In this document: piece by piece, positions 1 through 7,747 of the stretch
Numbering within the stretch: position 1 is the first letter of the stretch
Layout of the letters: the number at the start of each line of letters is the position of its first letter
Source: Croceibacterium salegens
GTDB taxonomy: Bacteria; Pseudomonadota; Alphaproteobacteria; Sphingomonadales; Sphingomonadaceae
Direction of reading: 5' to 3'
Length of the DNA: 64,000 bases
NCBI RefSeq assembly: GCF_009827435.1
Contig: NZ_WTYM01000033.1
Coordinates: 248,001 to 312,000, forward strand
Position numbers and translations under genes: made by a program
Notes under the pieces: model-generated
Seen by the model: only the letters and a program-made list of their open reading frames with translations
The model's database searches: none
Told to the model about the DNA's origin: nothing

Positions 1-675
1 GCGGCCTTCTCTGGCAACGATCCGCTGGACGGAGGCTTCGAGCATCACCTCCAGCCCGCGCGGTGGCGGGGAAAGGTAGGCGCTGGCGGTCGAATGCCTC
101 AGTCCGCGACGCTGCGAGAGCTGGATGTAGTCGACGCCCTCGGCACTCTCGCCATTGAGGTCGAGCGAGCGCGGGTAGCCCGCCTCCTGAACCGCGGCGA
201 TCCATTCGTCGGTGACCTTGTAGCGGCTGCGCACCTCGCTGACCGACACAGGCCCGCCGCGCCCGCGCCACTGGTCGGCACCTCGCTCGTTGTCCTCCAT
301 CCGGCGGAAATAGGGCAGCACGCTGGCATAGTCCCAGCCAGTCGCGCCGAGCTCGGCCCAGCGATCGTAGTCCCACTGGTGGCCACGAATGAACATCATC
401 CCGTTGATCGCGCTGCCGCCGCCCAGCCGCTTGGCAGCAGGCCAGACGTCGGGCCGCCCGCCGACGCTTTCGTCGGGTTCGGCCGAGTACATCCAGTCGA
501 ATTCGGGCGTGTGGACGATCCCGCTCATCAGCGCCGGGACCTTCGAGCGAATGTCCTTGTCGGACTTGCCCGCCTCGACCAGCAGCACGCGCTTGCCGCC
601 TTCGGCCAGCCGCGCCGCGCAGGCCGCCCCGGCCGATCCGCCGCCGATTATGATGAGGTCCGGTTGTCCGGCCAT
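1..675 (-). CDS. GMC family oxidoreductase (choline dehydrogenase-like), N-terminal part, cut by window edge
   Basis: This is the first 225 codons of a flavin-dependent alcohol or choline dehydrogenase-type enzyme; the rest lies beyond the left edge. The FAD-binding glycine motif IIGGGSAGAACAARL lies near residues 8-22. A GMC signature region follows (KRLGGGSAINGMMFIRG, about residues 85-101), then the typical block around GWDYASVLPYFRRMED. The start ATG at 673-675 is the first codon of the conserved Rossmann motif region. The gene is divergent from the MEKHLA gene at 736. The substrate cannot be told from this half, because the catalytic His/Asn end is missing. Family assignment is secure. 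Confidence 0.9.
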   Translation of the reverse strand, partial: MAGQPDLIIIGGGSAGAACAARLAEGGKRVLLVEAGKSDKDIRSKVPALMSGIVHTPEFDWMYSAEPDESVGGRPDVWPAAKRLGGGSAINGMMFIRGHQWDYDRWAELGATGWDYASVLPYFRRMEDNERGADQWRGRGGPVSVSEVRSRYKVTDEWIAAVQEAGYPRSLDLNGESAEGVDYIQLSQRRGLRHSTASAYLSPPPRGLEVMLEASVQRIVAREGR

Positions 676-735
676 TCCAGTCTCCCTTGCGCGTCGTCCT
701 TGCGACACAGCAGCTGGCGGCGCAAGGCGTGTGCA

Positions 736-1182
736 ATGGACGAACGGGCAAAAATGCAGGCCAATGCCGGGCCGCGCCTGAGGCTGATTGTAGAGAGTTT
801 CGCGCGACTGGCGGGACAGCCACTCGCGCCGTCCCCGGCTCTCCTGTGGGATGCCCCGCGCGCCGTTCTGGCGCACGGGACCGAAGATCCGCCGCTGTTC
901 TTCTACGGTAACCAGCTGGTGCTCGAGCTGTTTGCGATGACCGCCGTCCAGTTCATCGGCCTGCCATCGTACCAGTCTGCCGAGCCTGACGCCCGCGAAG
1001 AGCGTGCGCGCATGTTCGAGCGGCTCGAAACGGACGACATCGTGACCGGTTATGGCGGCGTCAGGATTGCAGCCGACGGAACGCGATTCCGCATCGAAAA
1101 CGCCATTATCTGGAACCTCGTCGACGAAGCCGGCACCCGCCACGGGCAGGCCGCCACCTTCACCGACTGGATCCCCGTCTAA
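736..1182 (+). CDS. MEKHLA domain-containing protein
   Basis: The product is a small soluble protein of 148 residues, nearly all of it one MEKHLA domain, a PAS-related fold also found at the end of some plant HD-ZIP III regulators. Family features include FYGNQLVLELF near residue 55, the ERARMFERL block and the closing RFRIENAIIWNL...GQAATF segment. I placed the start at the ATG at 736, because the longer open frame upstream runs antisense to the GMC gene. The bacterial role is unknown; sensing or small-ligand binding is only a guess. Its stop overlaps the stop of the converging gene at 1179 by four bases. Confidence 0.85.
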   Translation: MDERAKMQANAGPRLRLIVESFARLAGQPLAPSPALLWDAPRAVLAHGTEDPPLFFYGNQLVLELFAMTAVQFIGLPSYQSAEPDAREERARMFERLETDDIVTGYGGVRIAADGTRFRIENAIIWNLVDEAGTRHGQAATFTDWIPV

Positions 1183-2150
1183 CCGCCGCGGATTCCGCTC
1201 CCCTTCAAGCCTTCCCGTCCGTGGGTCGTCGAAAGATCGACCTTCGGCCCGATTGGGTAAATGTGGTGCCGGTCGGTCAGCGCGTAGTAGTTGCGCTTGA
1301 TCTCCTCCAGCTTCACCGTTCCGGCGATGCCCGGCCACTGGTAGAGTTCGCGCAGGTAGCCCGACAGCGCCGGGTAATCGTCGATCCGCCTGAGGTTGCA
1401 CTTGAAGGCGCCGTGATACCCGACGTCGAAGCGCACCAGCGTGGTGAAAGCGCGCCAGTCGGCCTCGGTCAGCCATTCGCCGGCGAGGTAGCGGTTGGTC
1501 GCAAGGTGCGCTTCCATCGCATCGAGCGTCTCGAACACCCCATGCGCAGCACGTTCGTAGGCGCTCTGGGAGGCGGCGAACCCGGCGCGGTAGACCCCGT
1601 TGTTGAGACCCGGATAGATCACGTCGTTCCAGCGATCGATCTCGGGCCGCAGGTCCTCGGGATAGAGGTCCAGCGTGTTGCCCGTGATCTCGTCGAAGGC
1701 GCCGTTGAACATGCGGATGATGTCGGCGCTTTCGTTGTTTACGATCTGCCCGGTCTTCTTGTCCCACAGCGTCGGTACGGTCGCCTTGCCGGTGTAGTGC
1801 GCGTCATGCTCCTGGTAGACGCGATACAGCGGATGCGGGATCGTGAATGGCGGGATCGTCTCGTGGTCGAACATCCAGCCCTGGTTGTCGATGGTCGGCC
1901 CCGCGGCGGACATGCTGACCACGTCCTGCAGCCCCATGAGCACGCGATAGGCGGTAACGCGCGAGGCCCACGGGCAGGTCCACGAAACGAACACGTGGTA
2001 CCGCCCCGCCTCGGCCGGAAACTTCGCGTCAGGGTCGGGCTCGATCCAGTCACGCAGCGGGCTGTCGATCCGCCGGAACTGGCCGTCCTTGCCGATTTCT
2101 TCGGCCGCTGGGGGACTGTCGCGCCAGACACCGTCGTAGAGTTGGGACAT
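1179..2150 (-). CDS. glutathionyl-hydroquinone reductase (Xi-class glutathione S-transferase)
   Basis: At 323 residues this matches the ECM4/YqjG family. These enzymes reduce glutathionyl-hydroquinones with glutathione and release glutathione disulfide. The catalytic cysteine sits in SWTCPWASR (about residues 53-61), the family's CPWA motif. It is followed by the NNESADIIRMFN thioredoxin-fold segment and an all-helical C-terminal domain (LTEADWRAFTTLVRFD). Length and both domains are complete. The enzyme would act in the cytoplasm, possibly clearing quinone adducts from aromatic catabolism or oxidative stress. It converges on the MEKHLA gene with a four-base overlap. Confidence 0.9.
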   Translation of the reverse strand: MSQLYDGVWRDSPPAAEEIGKDGQFRRIDSPLRDWIEPDPDAKFPAEAGRYHVFVSWTCPWASRVTAYRVLMGLQDVVSMSAAGPTIDNQGWMFDHETIPPFTIPHPLYRVYQEHDAHYTGKATVPTLWDKKTGQIVNNESADIIRMFNGAFDEITGNTLDLYPEDLRPEIDRWNDVIYPGLNNGVYRAGFAASQSAYERAAHGVFETLDAMEAHLATNRYLAGEWLTEADWRAFTTLVRFDVGYHGAFKCNLRRIDDYPALSGYLRELYQWPGIAGTVKLEEIKRNYYALTDRHHIYPIGPKVDLSTTHGREGLKGSGIRGG

Positions 2151-2251
2151 GCATTGCTCTCCTGTTGGCCCAGCCGGAGTAGGGATGCGAACGCCCCTTG
2201 TCAGCCCGCGGCGCGGCCCTATCGTGCGGCATCGGAACAGGGAGACATCAA

Positions 2252-2632
2252 GTGCAGATCAACTGGCGCCGCGCGATCGTGGCGACGCTGTTCGCAGAGG
2301 CGGCAGGCATCGTCGCCCTCATGGCCATTGTCGCGGTTTTCGGACCGTCCGGATGGAAAGAAGCGACGCCGTTCGCCCAGCAAATGGGCGCGCTGGTCGG
2401 GCCGGTTTCGGGCTTCCTGTTGTGCATGATCGGCGGCTGGTGGACCGGCCGCCTCGCCCCGCCCGATCAGCGTGTCAAAAACGGTCTGGCGATGGGCTGC
2501 ATCGCCGCCGCCTTCGACATCGCTCTCTCGTTTGCGCTCGGCGGCGGACTGGTGGGATTGCTGGTCGTATCGAACATCGGCCGCATTGTGGCCGGCACAC
2601 TGGGCGGCTGGCTCGGCATGCGAGAGGGCTAA
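2252..2632 (+). CDS. small integral membrane protein, unknown function
   Basis: The product has about 126 residues and roughly four hydrophobic stretches: AIVATLFAEAAGIVALMAIVA, VGPVSGFLLCMIGGWW, MGCIAAAFDIALSFAL and GLVGLLVVSNIGRIVAG. I chose the GTG at 2252 because GGGAGA at 2240-2245 lies seven bases upstream. A TTG at 2198 would extend the frame without a ribosome-binding site. I do not recognise a named family. It lies between the divergent GST-type gene and the converging lipoprotein gene. Confidence 0.7.
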   Translation: MQINWRRAIVATLFAEAAGIVALMAIVAVFGPSGWKEATPFAQQMGALVGPVSGFLLCMIGGWWTGRLAPPDQRVKNGLAMGCIAAAFDIALSFALGGGLVGLLVVSNIGRIVAGTLGGWLGMREG

Positions 2633-2648
2633 CCGAGCCTCCCAACGC

Positions 2649-4418
2649 TCAGTCGCGTTTGCCGATAGTGGCGCCGCCAATGGTGTAATTCAGCGTACCG
2701 GGCATGCCGTATGCATCGCCGATGCCGAAAGCGCCGCCAATTTCCTCGCCGGTCGGACCATAGAAACGCAGTTGGATGTCTCCGACATCCGTACCTCCAT
2801 GAAGCAGGTCACCTGCGATTGCATTCCGCCGGTACGCCACCGTCTGTGCTAAGTCGAAACGACCGAAATCGATACTCGATGAATCGTCGAGGTCGGTCCC
2901 CGCCAGTTCTAGCCAGCCAGTCAGCGACAGATTGGCGAAATCGAAATCGAACTGACTCGTGCCGGTGACATCGATCCGCCGGCTGCCATCCGTGTTGGTA
3001 GCCGCGCCATAGGCAATGCCCTTGTAGGTGCCAGTTCCGGTCAAGCCTGCAAGAACGCCATTGAGCGTTTCAATGCCAAAGGGAAAGAAGCTGCGGTTGA
3101 TACCGTCGATTGTGTCGACGTGAACGACCTGGAAGTATTCGGCAAAATTCACATAAGTCAGGCGAACGCCGTCCACAGGCCCGTCGTACAGCTTCAGTCC
3201 GTAGTCGATATCACCGATTGTGCGAGCGTAGGTGATGAAACTCGGGTCGCCGCCAGAGACCTTATCCGCTGCGCCGAATTGCCCTTCATTGGCATTGTAA
3301 CCGCTGACCCAATAGGTCCCGTCGACCGATTGTTGAAAACCCGAATTGCCCAGACTGACCGAACCGTAGCCGGTGCCTCCACCTGAGTGGTGCCGCTGAT
3401 TGAAGAACTCTGCCCTAGGCAGAAAGTAGTGTTGGTCGGTCACGAAGTCGGACAGCGAGATATTGGACTGGGGCGCCCCCGTCTTCACGCCCAGAAATCC
3501 CCCCGCGATCATTTGCCCACTCATGCCGGCAGACGCGAAGGTCCCGCCAAATTCCTCGGCACCAGGACCAAAAAAGTTGCCGTGCAAGGGACCAGCCATG
3601 ACACCGGAAGCATTCTCGTAGGAAAATGTGCCTGACAGGTTGCCGGTTGAGCTCAGTTGGCCCGACGCGCGGAATGCAGTCACAGTTCCCCGACCCGTAC
3701 CCGTATACAGACTAGTGTCGTTTGTTCCCTTGCCTTCGATCGTGAAGACACCGCGGTCGAAATCGAGCAGCGCGGTCGCATCTTCCTGGAACACATAGGG
3801 TTCCTTGCTCGTCTCGCTGTAGATCCCATAGACTGCCGCGGCAAATTGCGCCTTGCCAGTGGTCGGAATCTCGCCCGATGCGCTGGGGAACCCGAACAGA
3901 AAGATCTCGTATTTGAGCTGGTTACCGTCGACGCTGTACCACATTCCGACAGAGACTCGCTTGGTCTCAGACAGCCGATCCAGCGTACCGTGATATAGAT
4001 TGAGCGTCTCAGTCGCCGTTCCGCTCGTTGCCTTGAAATCGTAGACTTGGAATGCGTTCGTGCCGCTCGCTGCCCGGTCTGCTGAGTCACCGAAACTCGA
4101 TTCGTGCGCAGAGGTCTTGACCGTATAGGTTTTGCTTGATGCATCGTAGCTGAAGGTCAGCGAAGTGGTGCCCTGACTGCCAGACGTAGTCAGAGTGGTC
4201 CCCGGATCGACTGTGGCAGTGCCATTGACGGCAGTCATGGAGAAGCTTCGAGTGTCGAGGCTCTGAACGGTCGGAGCTGGTGCCGGAGCTGGTGCCGGAG
4301 CTGGTGACGGAGCCGGTGTGCTGATCACGCCTCCGCCTCTCGAGGTTCCCCCACCGCCTCCGCAGGCGGCGAGACAAAAGGCAGAGCTGACGGCAAGCGT
4401 CAGGCCAATAGACTTCAT
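2649..4418 (-). CDS. TbpB-like surface lipoprotein (transferrin-binding protein-like solute-binding protein)
   Basis: This is a 589-residue lipoprotein. The signal peptide ends in the lipobox LAAC (Cys18 or 19). A glycine-rich patch and a Pro-Ala repeat tether (residues about 32-50) follow, which should hold the rest away from the membrane. Two copies of the TbpB-type barrel closing motif are visible: GPGAEEFGGTFASAG in the middle and GPTGEEIGGAFGIG near the end. This suggests a two-lobed protein as in TbpB. In known systems such lipoproteins capture a ligand and pass it to a TonB-dependent receptor, and the SLAM translocon exports them. No SLAM gene is in view, but two TBDR genes follow upstream on the same strand at 5510-9985. 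The ligand is unknown. Confidence 0.75.
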   Translation of the reverse strand: MKSIGLTLAVSSAFCLAACGGGGGTSRGGGVISTPAPSPAPAPAPAPAPTVQSLDTRSFSMTAVNGTATVDPGTTLTTSGSQGTTSLTFSYDASSKTYTVKTSAHESSFGDSADRAASGTNAFQVYDFKATSGTATETLNLYHGTLDRLSETKRVSVGMWYSVDGNQLKYEIFLFGFPSASGEIPTTGKAQFAAAVYGIYSETSKEPYVFQEDATALLDFDRGVFTIEGKGTNDTSLYTGTGRGTVTAFRASGQLSSTGNLSGTFSYENASGVMAGPLHGNFFGPGAEEFGGTFASAGMSGQMIAGGFLGVKTGAPQSNISLSDFVTDQHYFLPRAEFFNQRHHSGGGTGYGSVSLGNSGFQQSVDGTYWVSGYNANEGQFGAADKVSGGDPSFITYARTIGDIDYGLKLYDGPVDGVRLTYVNFAEYFQVVHVDTIDGINRSFFPFGIETLNGVLAGLTGTGTYKGIAYGAATNTDGSRRIDVTGTSQFDFDFANLSLTGWLELAGTDLDDSSSIDFGRFDLAQTVAYRRNAIAGDLLHGGTDVGDIQLRFYGPTGEEIGGAFGIGDAYGMPGTLNYTIGGATIGKRD

Positions 4419-4615
4419 GCTGATGCGACCCCTTGGTATGTGTTTGATTCAATTTCCTGTAAACATTGCGATATTGCAAGGCCCTTAAGACGCTTGCGCC
4501 CGAGTTTACGGCCTTGAAACCGGGGCTATCGCCTGGGTCAACAATCTCTCGCTTGCCCCACCGGGTGGCGCCCGCCATGAGTGGACACAGTCAATCAGCG
4601 TCCGAGGAGAGCCCC

Positions 4616-5485
4616 ATGTCCGACGTCTACATCCCGCCCAAGGTCTGGACCTTCGATCCGGAAAACGGGGGGCAGTTCGCCGGCATCAACCGCCCGACTG
4701 CCGGCGCGCGCGAGGAGAAGGAGCTGACGGTCGGCGAGCATCCGTTCCAGCTCTACTCGCTCGGCACGCCCAACGGTGTGAAGGTGACGATCATGTTCGA
4801 GGAGCTGCTCGAAGCGGGCTTCTCGGGCGCGGAATACGACGCCTGGCTGATCAAGATCTTCGAGGGCGCGCAGTTCTGGTCGGGCTTCGTCGACCTCAAT
4901 CCCAATTCCAAGATTCCTGCACTGCTCGACCGGAGTGGCCCGCAGCCATTCCGCGTGTTCGAGAGCGGCGCGATCCTCGTCCACCTCGCCGAGAAGTTCG
5001 GATACCTGCTGCCCAAGCAGAACCCGGCCCGCGCCGAAACGCTGAGCTGGCTGATGTGGCAGATGGGCAGCGCGCCGTTCATCGGCGGCGGCTTCGGGCA
5101 TTTCTACGTCTACGCGCCCAAACGCTACAAGTATCCGATCGACCGCTACGCGATGGAAACCAAGCGGTTGTTCTCGGTCGCCGACATGCAACTGGCGAAG
5201 ACTGAATACCTTGGCGGCGACGACTATACGATCGCCGACATCGCCGCCTACACTTGGCTTGGCAACCTCTACCACGGCGCCTACAACCGCTGCGACGTGT
5301 TCCTCAGCCTCGACGAGTACGAGAACGTCGCGCGCTGGGTGAAAGCCATCGACGCCCGCCCGGCTGCGATCCGTGGGCGGCTGGTCAACAGCCAGGCGAT
5401 GGCTGAACGCCACAGCGCCGCGGACTTCGACAAGGTCGAGGACCGCAGCCTGTTCGAGCCGGTCAGGAAGCGCGCCGACGTTTGA
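4616..5485 (+). CDS. yghU: glutathione S-transferase, YghU type (disulfide-bond oxidoreductase)
   Basis: The enzyme has 289 residues and belongs to the Nu-class GST family (YghU/YfcG), which reduces organic hydroperoxides and disulfides with two bound glutathiones. The N-terminal extension (YIPPKVWTFD) is typical of YghU. It precedes the thioredoxin-like domain (YSLGTPNGVKVTIMFEELLEAG) with the characteristic Thr-Pro-Asn-Gly turn instead of a catalytic cysteine. The helical domain carries the family sequence IGGGFGHFYVYAP. The ATG at 4616 has GAGGAGA at 4604-4610 as ribosome-binding site. It is divergent from the TbpB-like gene. Function rests on strong family resemblance. Confidence 0.9.
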   Translation: MSDVYIPPKVWTFDPENGGQFAGINRPTAGAREEKELTVGEHPFQLYSLGTPNGVKVTIMFEELLEAGFSGAEYDAWLIKIFEGAQFWSGFVDLNPNSKIPALLDRSGPQPFRVFESGAILVHLAEKFGYLLPKQNPARAETLSWLMWQMGSAPFIGGGFGHFYVYAPKRYKYPIDRYAMETKRLFSVADMQLAKTEYLGGDDYTIADIAAYTWLGNLYHGAYNRCDVFLSLDEYENVARWVKAIDARPAAIRGRLVNSQAMAERHSAADFDKVEDRSLFEPVRKRADV

Positions 5486-5509
5486 TCCGCCGGCGCCCGC
5501 GGCCTGGCG

Positions 5510-7621
5510 CTAGAAAGTTCCCTTCACGGTCAGGCGGAAGATCGGGCCGATCAGCTGGTCATGCAACTGGTTGAACAGGACCGGATCGCTGAGGCGGCGG
5601 CCGTCGTAGACCGTGCGTTCGCGCCGGTGCCGCGCATTGGTCAGGTTCACAACGGTGAAATTGACCGTCAGCCCGAAAACGTCCTTGTTCTCGATGAACC
5701 AGTAGTCGAACAACGGGCCTTCCCACCCTTCGCTGATCTCGGTGAGGTAATAGCCCTTCTGCATCCGATAGTGCTCGGCCCCGAAGCCGTATGCCCAGTC
5801 GCTACTGGGGATGTCGTGCCGATAGCTGGCATTGACGTAGCGCTTCAGTTCGTTGCTGATCGGGCGATGCATGCCCGAAAGCGGGTCGGCGACACTCGAA
5901 TCCTGGAGTTCCAGCGAAAGGTCGATCTTCGCGCCCTTCACGCCGACCGGCTCGAGTTGGAAGGTATTGGTCCATTCCATGCCCCAGCGGCGCGCATGCG
6001 GCAGGTTGCCGACCGCTTCGCCGTCGACGCCGACCGGGATGATGTCGACGATGTCTTCGATCCAGTGGTGGTAGAGCCGCAGCCGGGTCTTGCCCCATGC
6101 GCCGAGCGACTTGCCGAATTCGGTTTCGACCTCCCAGCTCTGCGGCGGGACGAGGTCGGGGTTGCCGCTGTTCTCGCGTTCCTGCTGCAGGTTCGGCTGC
6201 GCGAGAAAATCGTAGAAGCTGATCTGGCCAACGCGGCGGCGCAGGCGGAGGCTCAGGTCCCAGTCGTCGCCAGGCCGCCAGCCGAGAACAACGCTGCCCT
6301 TCGGCCGGAAGAAATCGCGCGGTTCAAGATCGCCATCGAGGCGCGCCAACTTCGAGACTTCGGCTCCGGCAGCCACCTGGATGTCGGCCTTGTCGCCGAT
6401 CGGGCGGTTCCAGGTCGCGATGCCCTCGTAACGGGTCTCCACGACATGACCGCTCCCGTCAGGGTACGGCACTTCCGTAAACTCGCCGTCGGCCCCTAGC
6501 GTGTAGAGCGTGCCCCGCTGGTCGAGTGAGTTGTAGGCCCGCTCGAACGAGAGCTGCCAGTCGTTCTTGCCGCCCTTCCAGCCGTATTCGGCGCGTAGCA
6601 CGGTTTCGCCGATGCGGCTGTTGCGCAGGAAACGCACTCCGTCGTCGGGGCGCCCGTCGGCGTAGGAATTGATCTGTGAAACGTCGAACGGCTCGTGGTC
6701 GAAATGCCTGAGGCCGATCAGCTTCAGCCGGCCACCGCCGAGATCGAAGGCATAGTCGCCGTTGACGTCGTAGTAGAAGCCGTCGAGCTTCTGGTCGTTC
6801 AACCGGGTGTAGTTGACGCCGCCGACCGGCATGCGATCCTCGCGGCTGTAGCTCGGCGCCCAGTAGGGAGTGTAACCGAGCGTGAGGTTGCCTTCCGAAG
6901 TCCCTGGACCGTCGATGCCGAACTTGGTCTCGAAGGTGACCAGCTCGCTCTCGGAGTGAAAGAGCTGGTGACGGGTTTCGATCACGTTGCCTGATGCGTC
7001 GGTCAGCACGATAGGGCCGGCAAATGCGCCGCGACCGCCGGGGTTCTTGATCGACAGGGTGTAATCGAGCCAGCCGCTCTTGCCCGAGTAACTGATGTTG
7101 CCTTTGAAGAAATTGGGCTTGGCGTAGTGCGCCCGCACGTCAGGCCGCCAGGCGAACTGTCCGCTGGCCGATTTCTCCTCGGTCAGCACAACATTGGCGA
7201 CCTGGCCGGAAAGCCCGGCGATGCCGAGCGTGGAGGCGTCGACGATCTCGATGCGCACGACATTTGCCGCCGGAGTCTTCTGCAAAACGTCGACGGCGCC
7301 GCCGGTCTTGTTGGCGACGCGTTGCCCATCGATGAGGACATTTTCCGATGCCTGTCCCAGCCCGCGTTCCTGGTCGGAGCTGTGAATCGTGAAGCTCGGG
7401 ACCTGCGACAGCATGTCGTAGGCCGTCTTCGGCGAAAAGCGGGCGAAGTCGGCCGGGGTGTAAACCAACTTGCCAGCCTCGCCGGACGCGGCGACCGCAT
7501 CTTCTGCATTGTCCTGCGCGGCGGCAAGTGACGGAACTGCAAGCGCTATGGTCGCGATCGCGGTGGCAAGTCTAAGGTTGGAAGGGAAAGGGCGACGGTT
7601 CTTGTTTATCGTTTTTGACAT
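5510..7621 (-). CDS. TonB-dependent outer-membrane receptor
   Basis: At 703 residues, this is an outer-membrane gated channel driven by TonB. A signal peptide (ATIALAVPSLAAAQ) is followed by a plug domain with FSPKTAYDMLSQVPSFTI and NVLIDGQRV. A long barrel rich in alternating aromatic strands ends in a phenylalanine (LTVKGTF), the usual outer-membrane insertion signal. I placed the start at the ATG at 7619-7621; an in-frame upstream extension has no signal-peptide character. The gene lies 126 bases downstream of a second receptor on the same strand, so the two may share a transcript. The substrate is unknown. Confidence 0.88.
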   Translation of the reverse strand: MSKTINKNRRPFPSNLRLATAIATIALAVPSLAAAQDNAEDAVAASGEAGKLVYTPADFARFSPKTAYDMLSQVPSFTIHSSDQERGLGQASENVLIDGQRVANKTGGAVDVLQKTPAANVVRIEIVDASTLGIAGLSGQVANVVLTEEKSASGQFAWRPDVRAHYAKPNFFKGNISYSGKSGWLDYTLSIKNPGGRGAFAGPIVLTDASGNVIETRHQLFHSESELVTFETKFGIDGPGTSEGNLTLGYTPYWAPSYSREDRMPVGGVNYTRLNDQKLDGFYYDVNGDYAFDLGGGRLKLIGLRHFDHEPFDVSQINSYADGRPDDGVRFLRNSRIGETVLRAEYGWKGGKNDWQLSFERAYNSLDQRGTLYTLGADGEFTEVPYPDGSGHVVETRYEGIATWNRPIGDKADIQVAAGAEVSKLARLDGDLEPRDFFRPKGSVVLGWRPGDDWDLSLRLRRRVGQISFYDFLAQPNLQQERENSGNPDLVPPQSWEVETEFGKSLGAWGKTRLRLYHHWIEDIVDIIPVGVDGEAVGNLPHARRWGMEWTNTFQLEPVGVKGAKIDLSLELQDSSVADPLSGMHRPISNELKRYVNASYRHDIPSSDWAYGFGAEHYRMQKGYYLTEISEGWEGPLFDYWFIENKDVFGLTVNFTVVNLTNARHRRERTVYDGRRLSDPVLFNQLHDQLIGPIFRLTVKGTF

Positions 7622-7747
7622 CGCGCGCCCGTGACGTAGGCCGCAATCGCGGGCACCGCGACTTCGACCTGCGTCGATCCGGAATCGACCAGCGTCAATT
7701 CGACCAATTGTGCCGATCGGGAAGCGGCAGTCCGCCCCCGTCACGGG

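Noticed and set aside
1221-2429. 402-codon plus-strand open frame
   Set aside because: It runs antisense to the glutathionyl-hydroquinone reductase gene and has Arg/Val-rich, low-complexity composition typical of GC-rich shadow frames.
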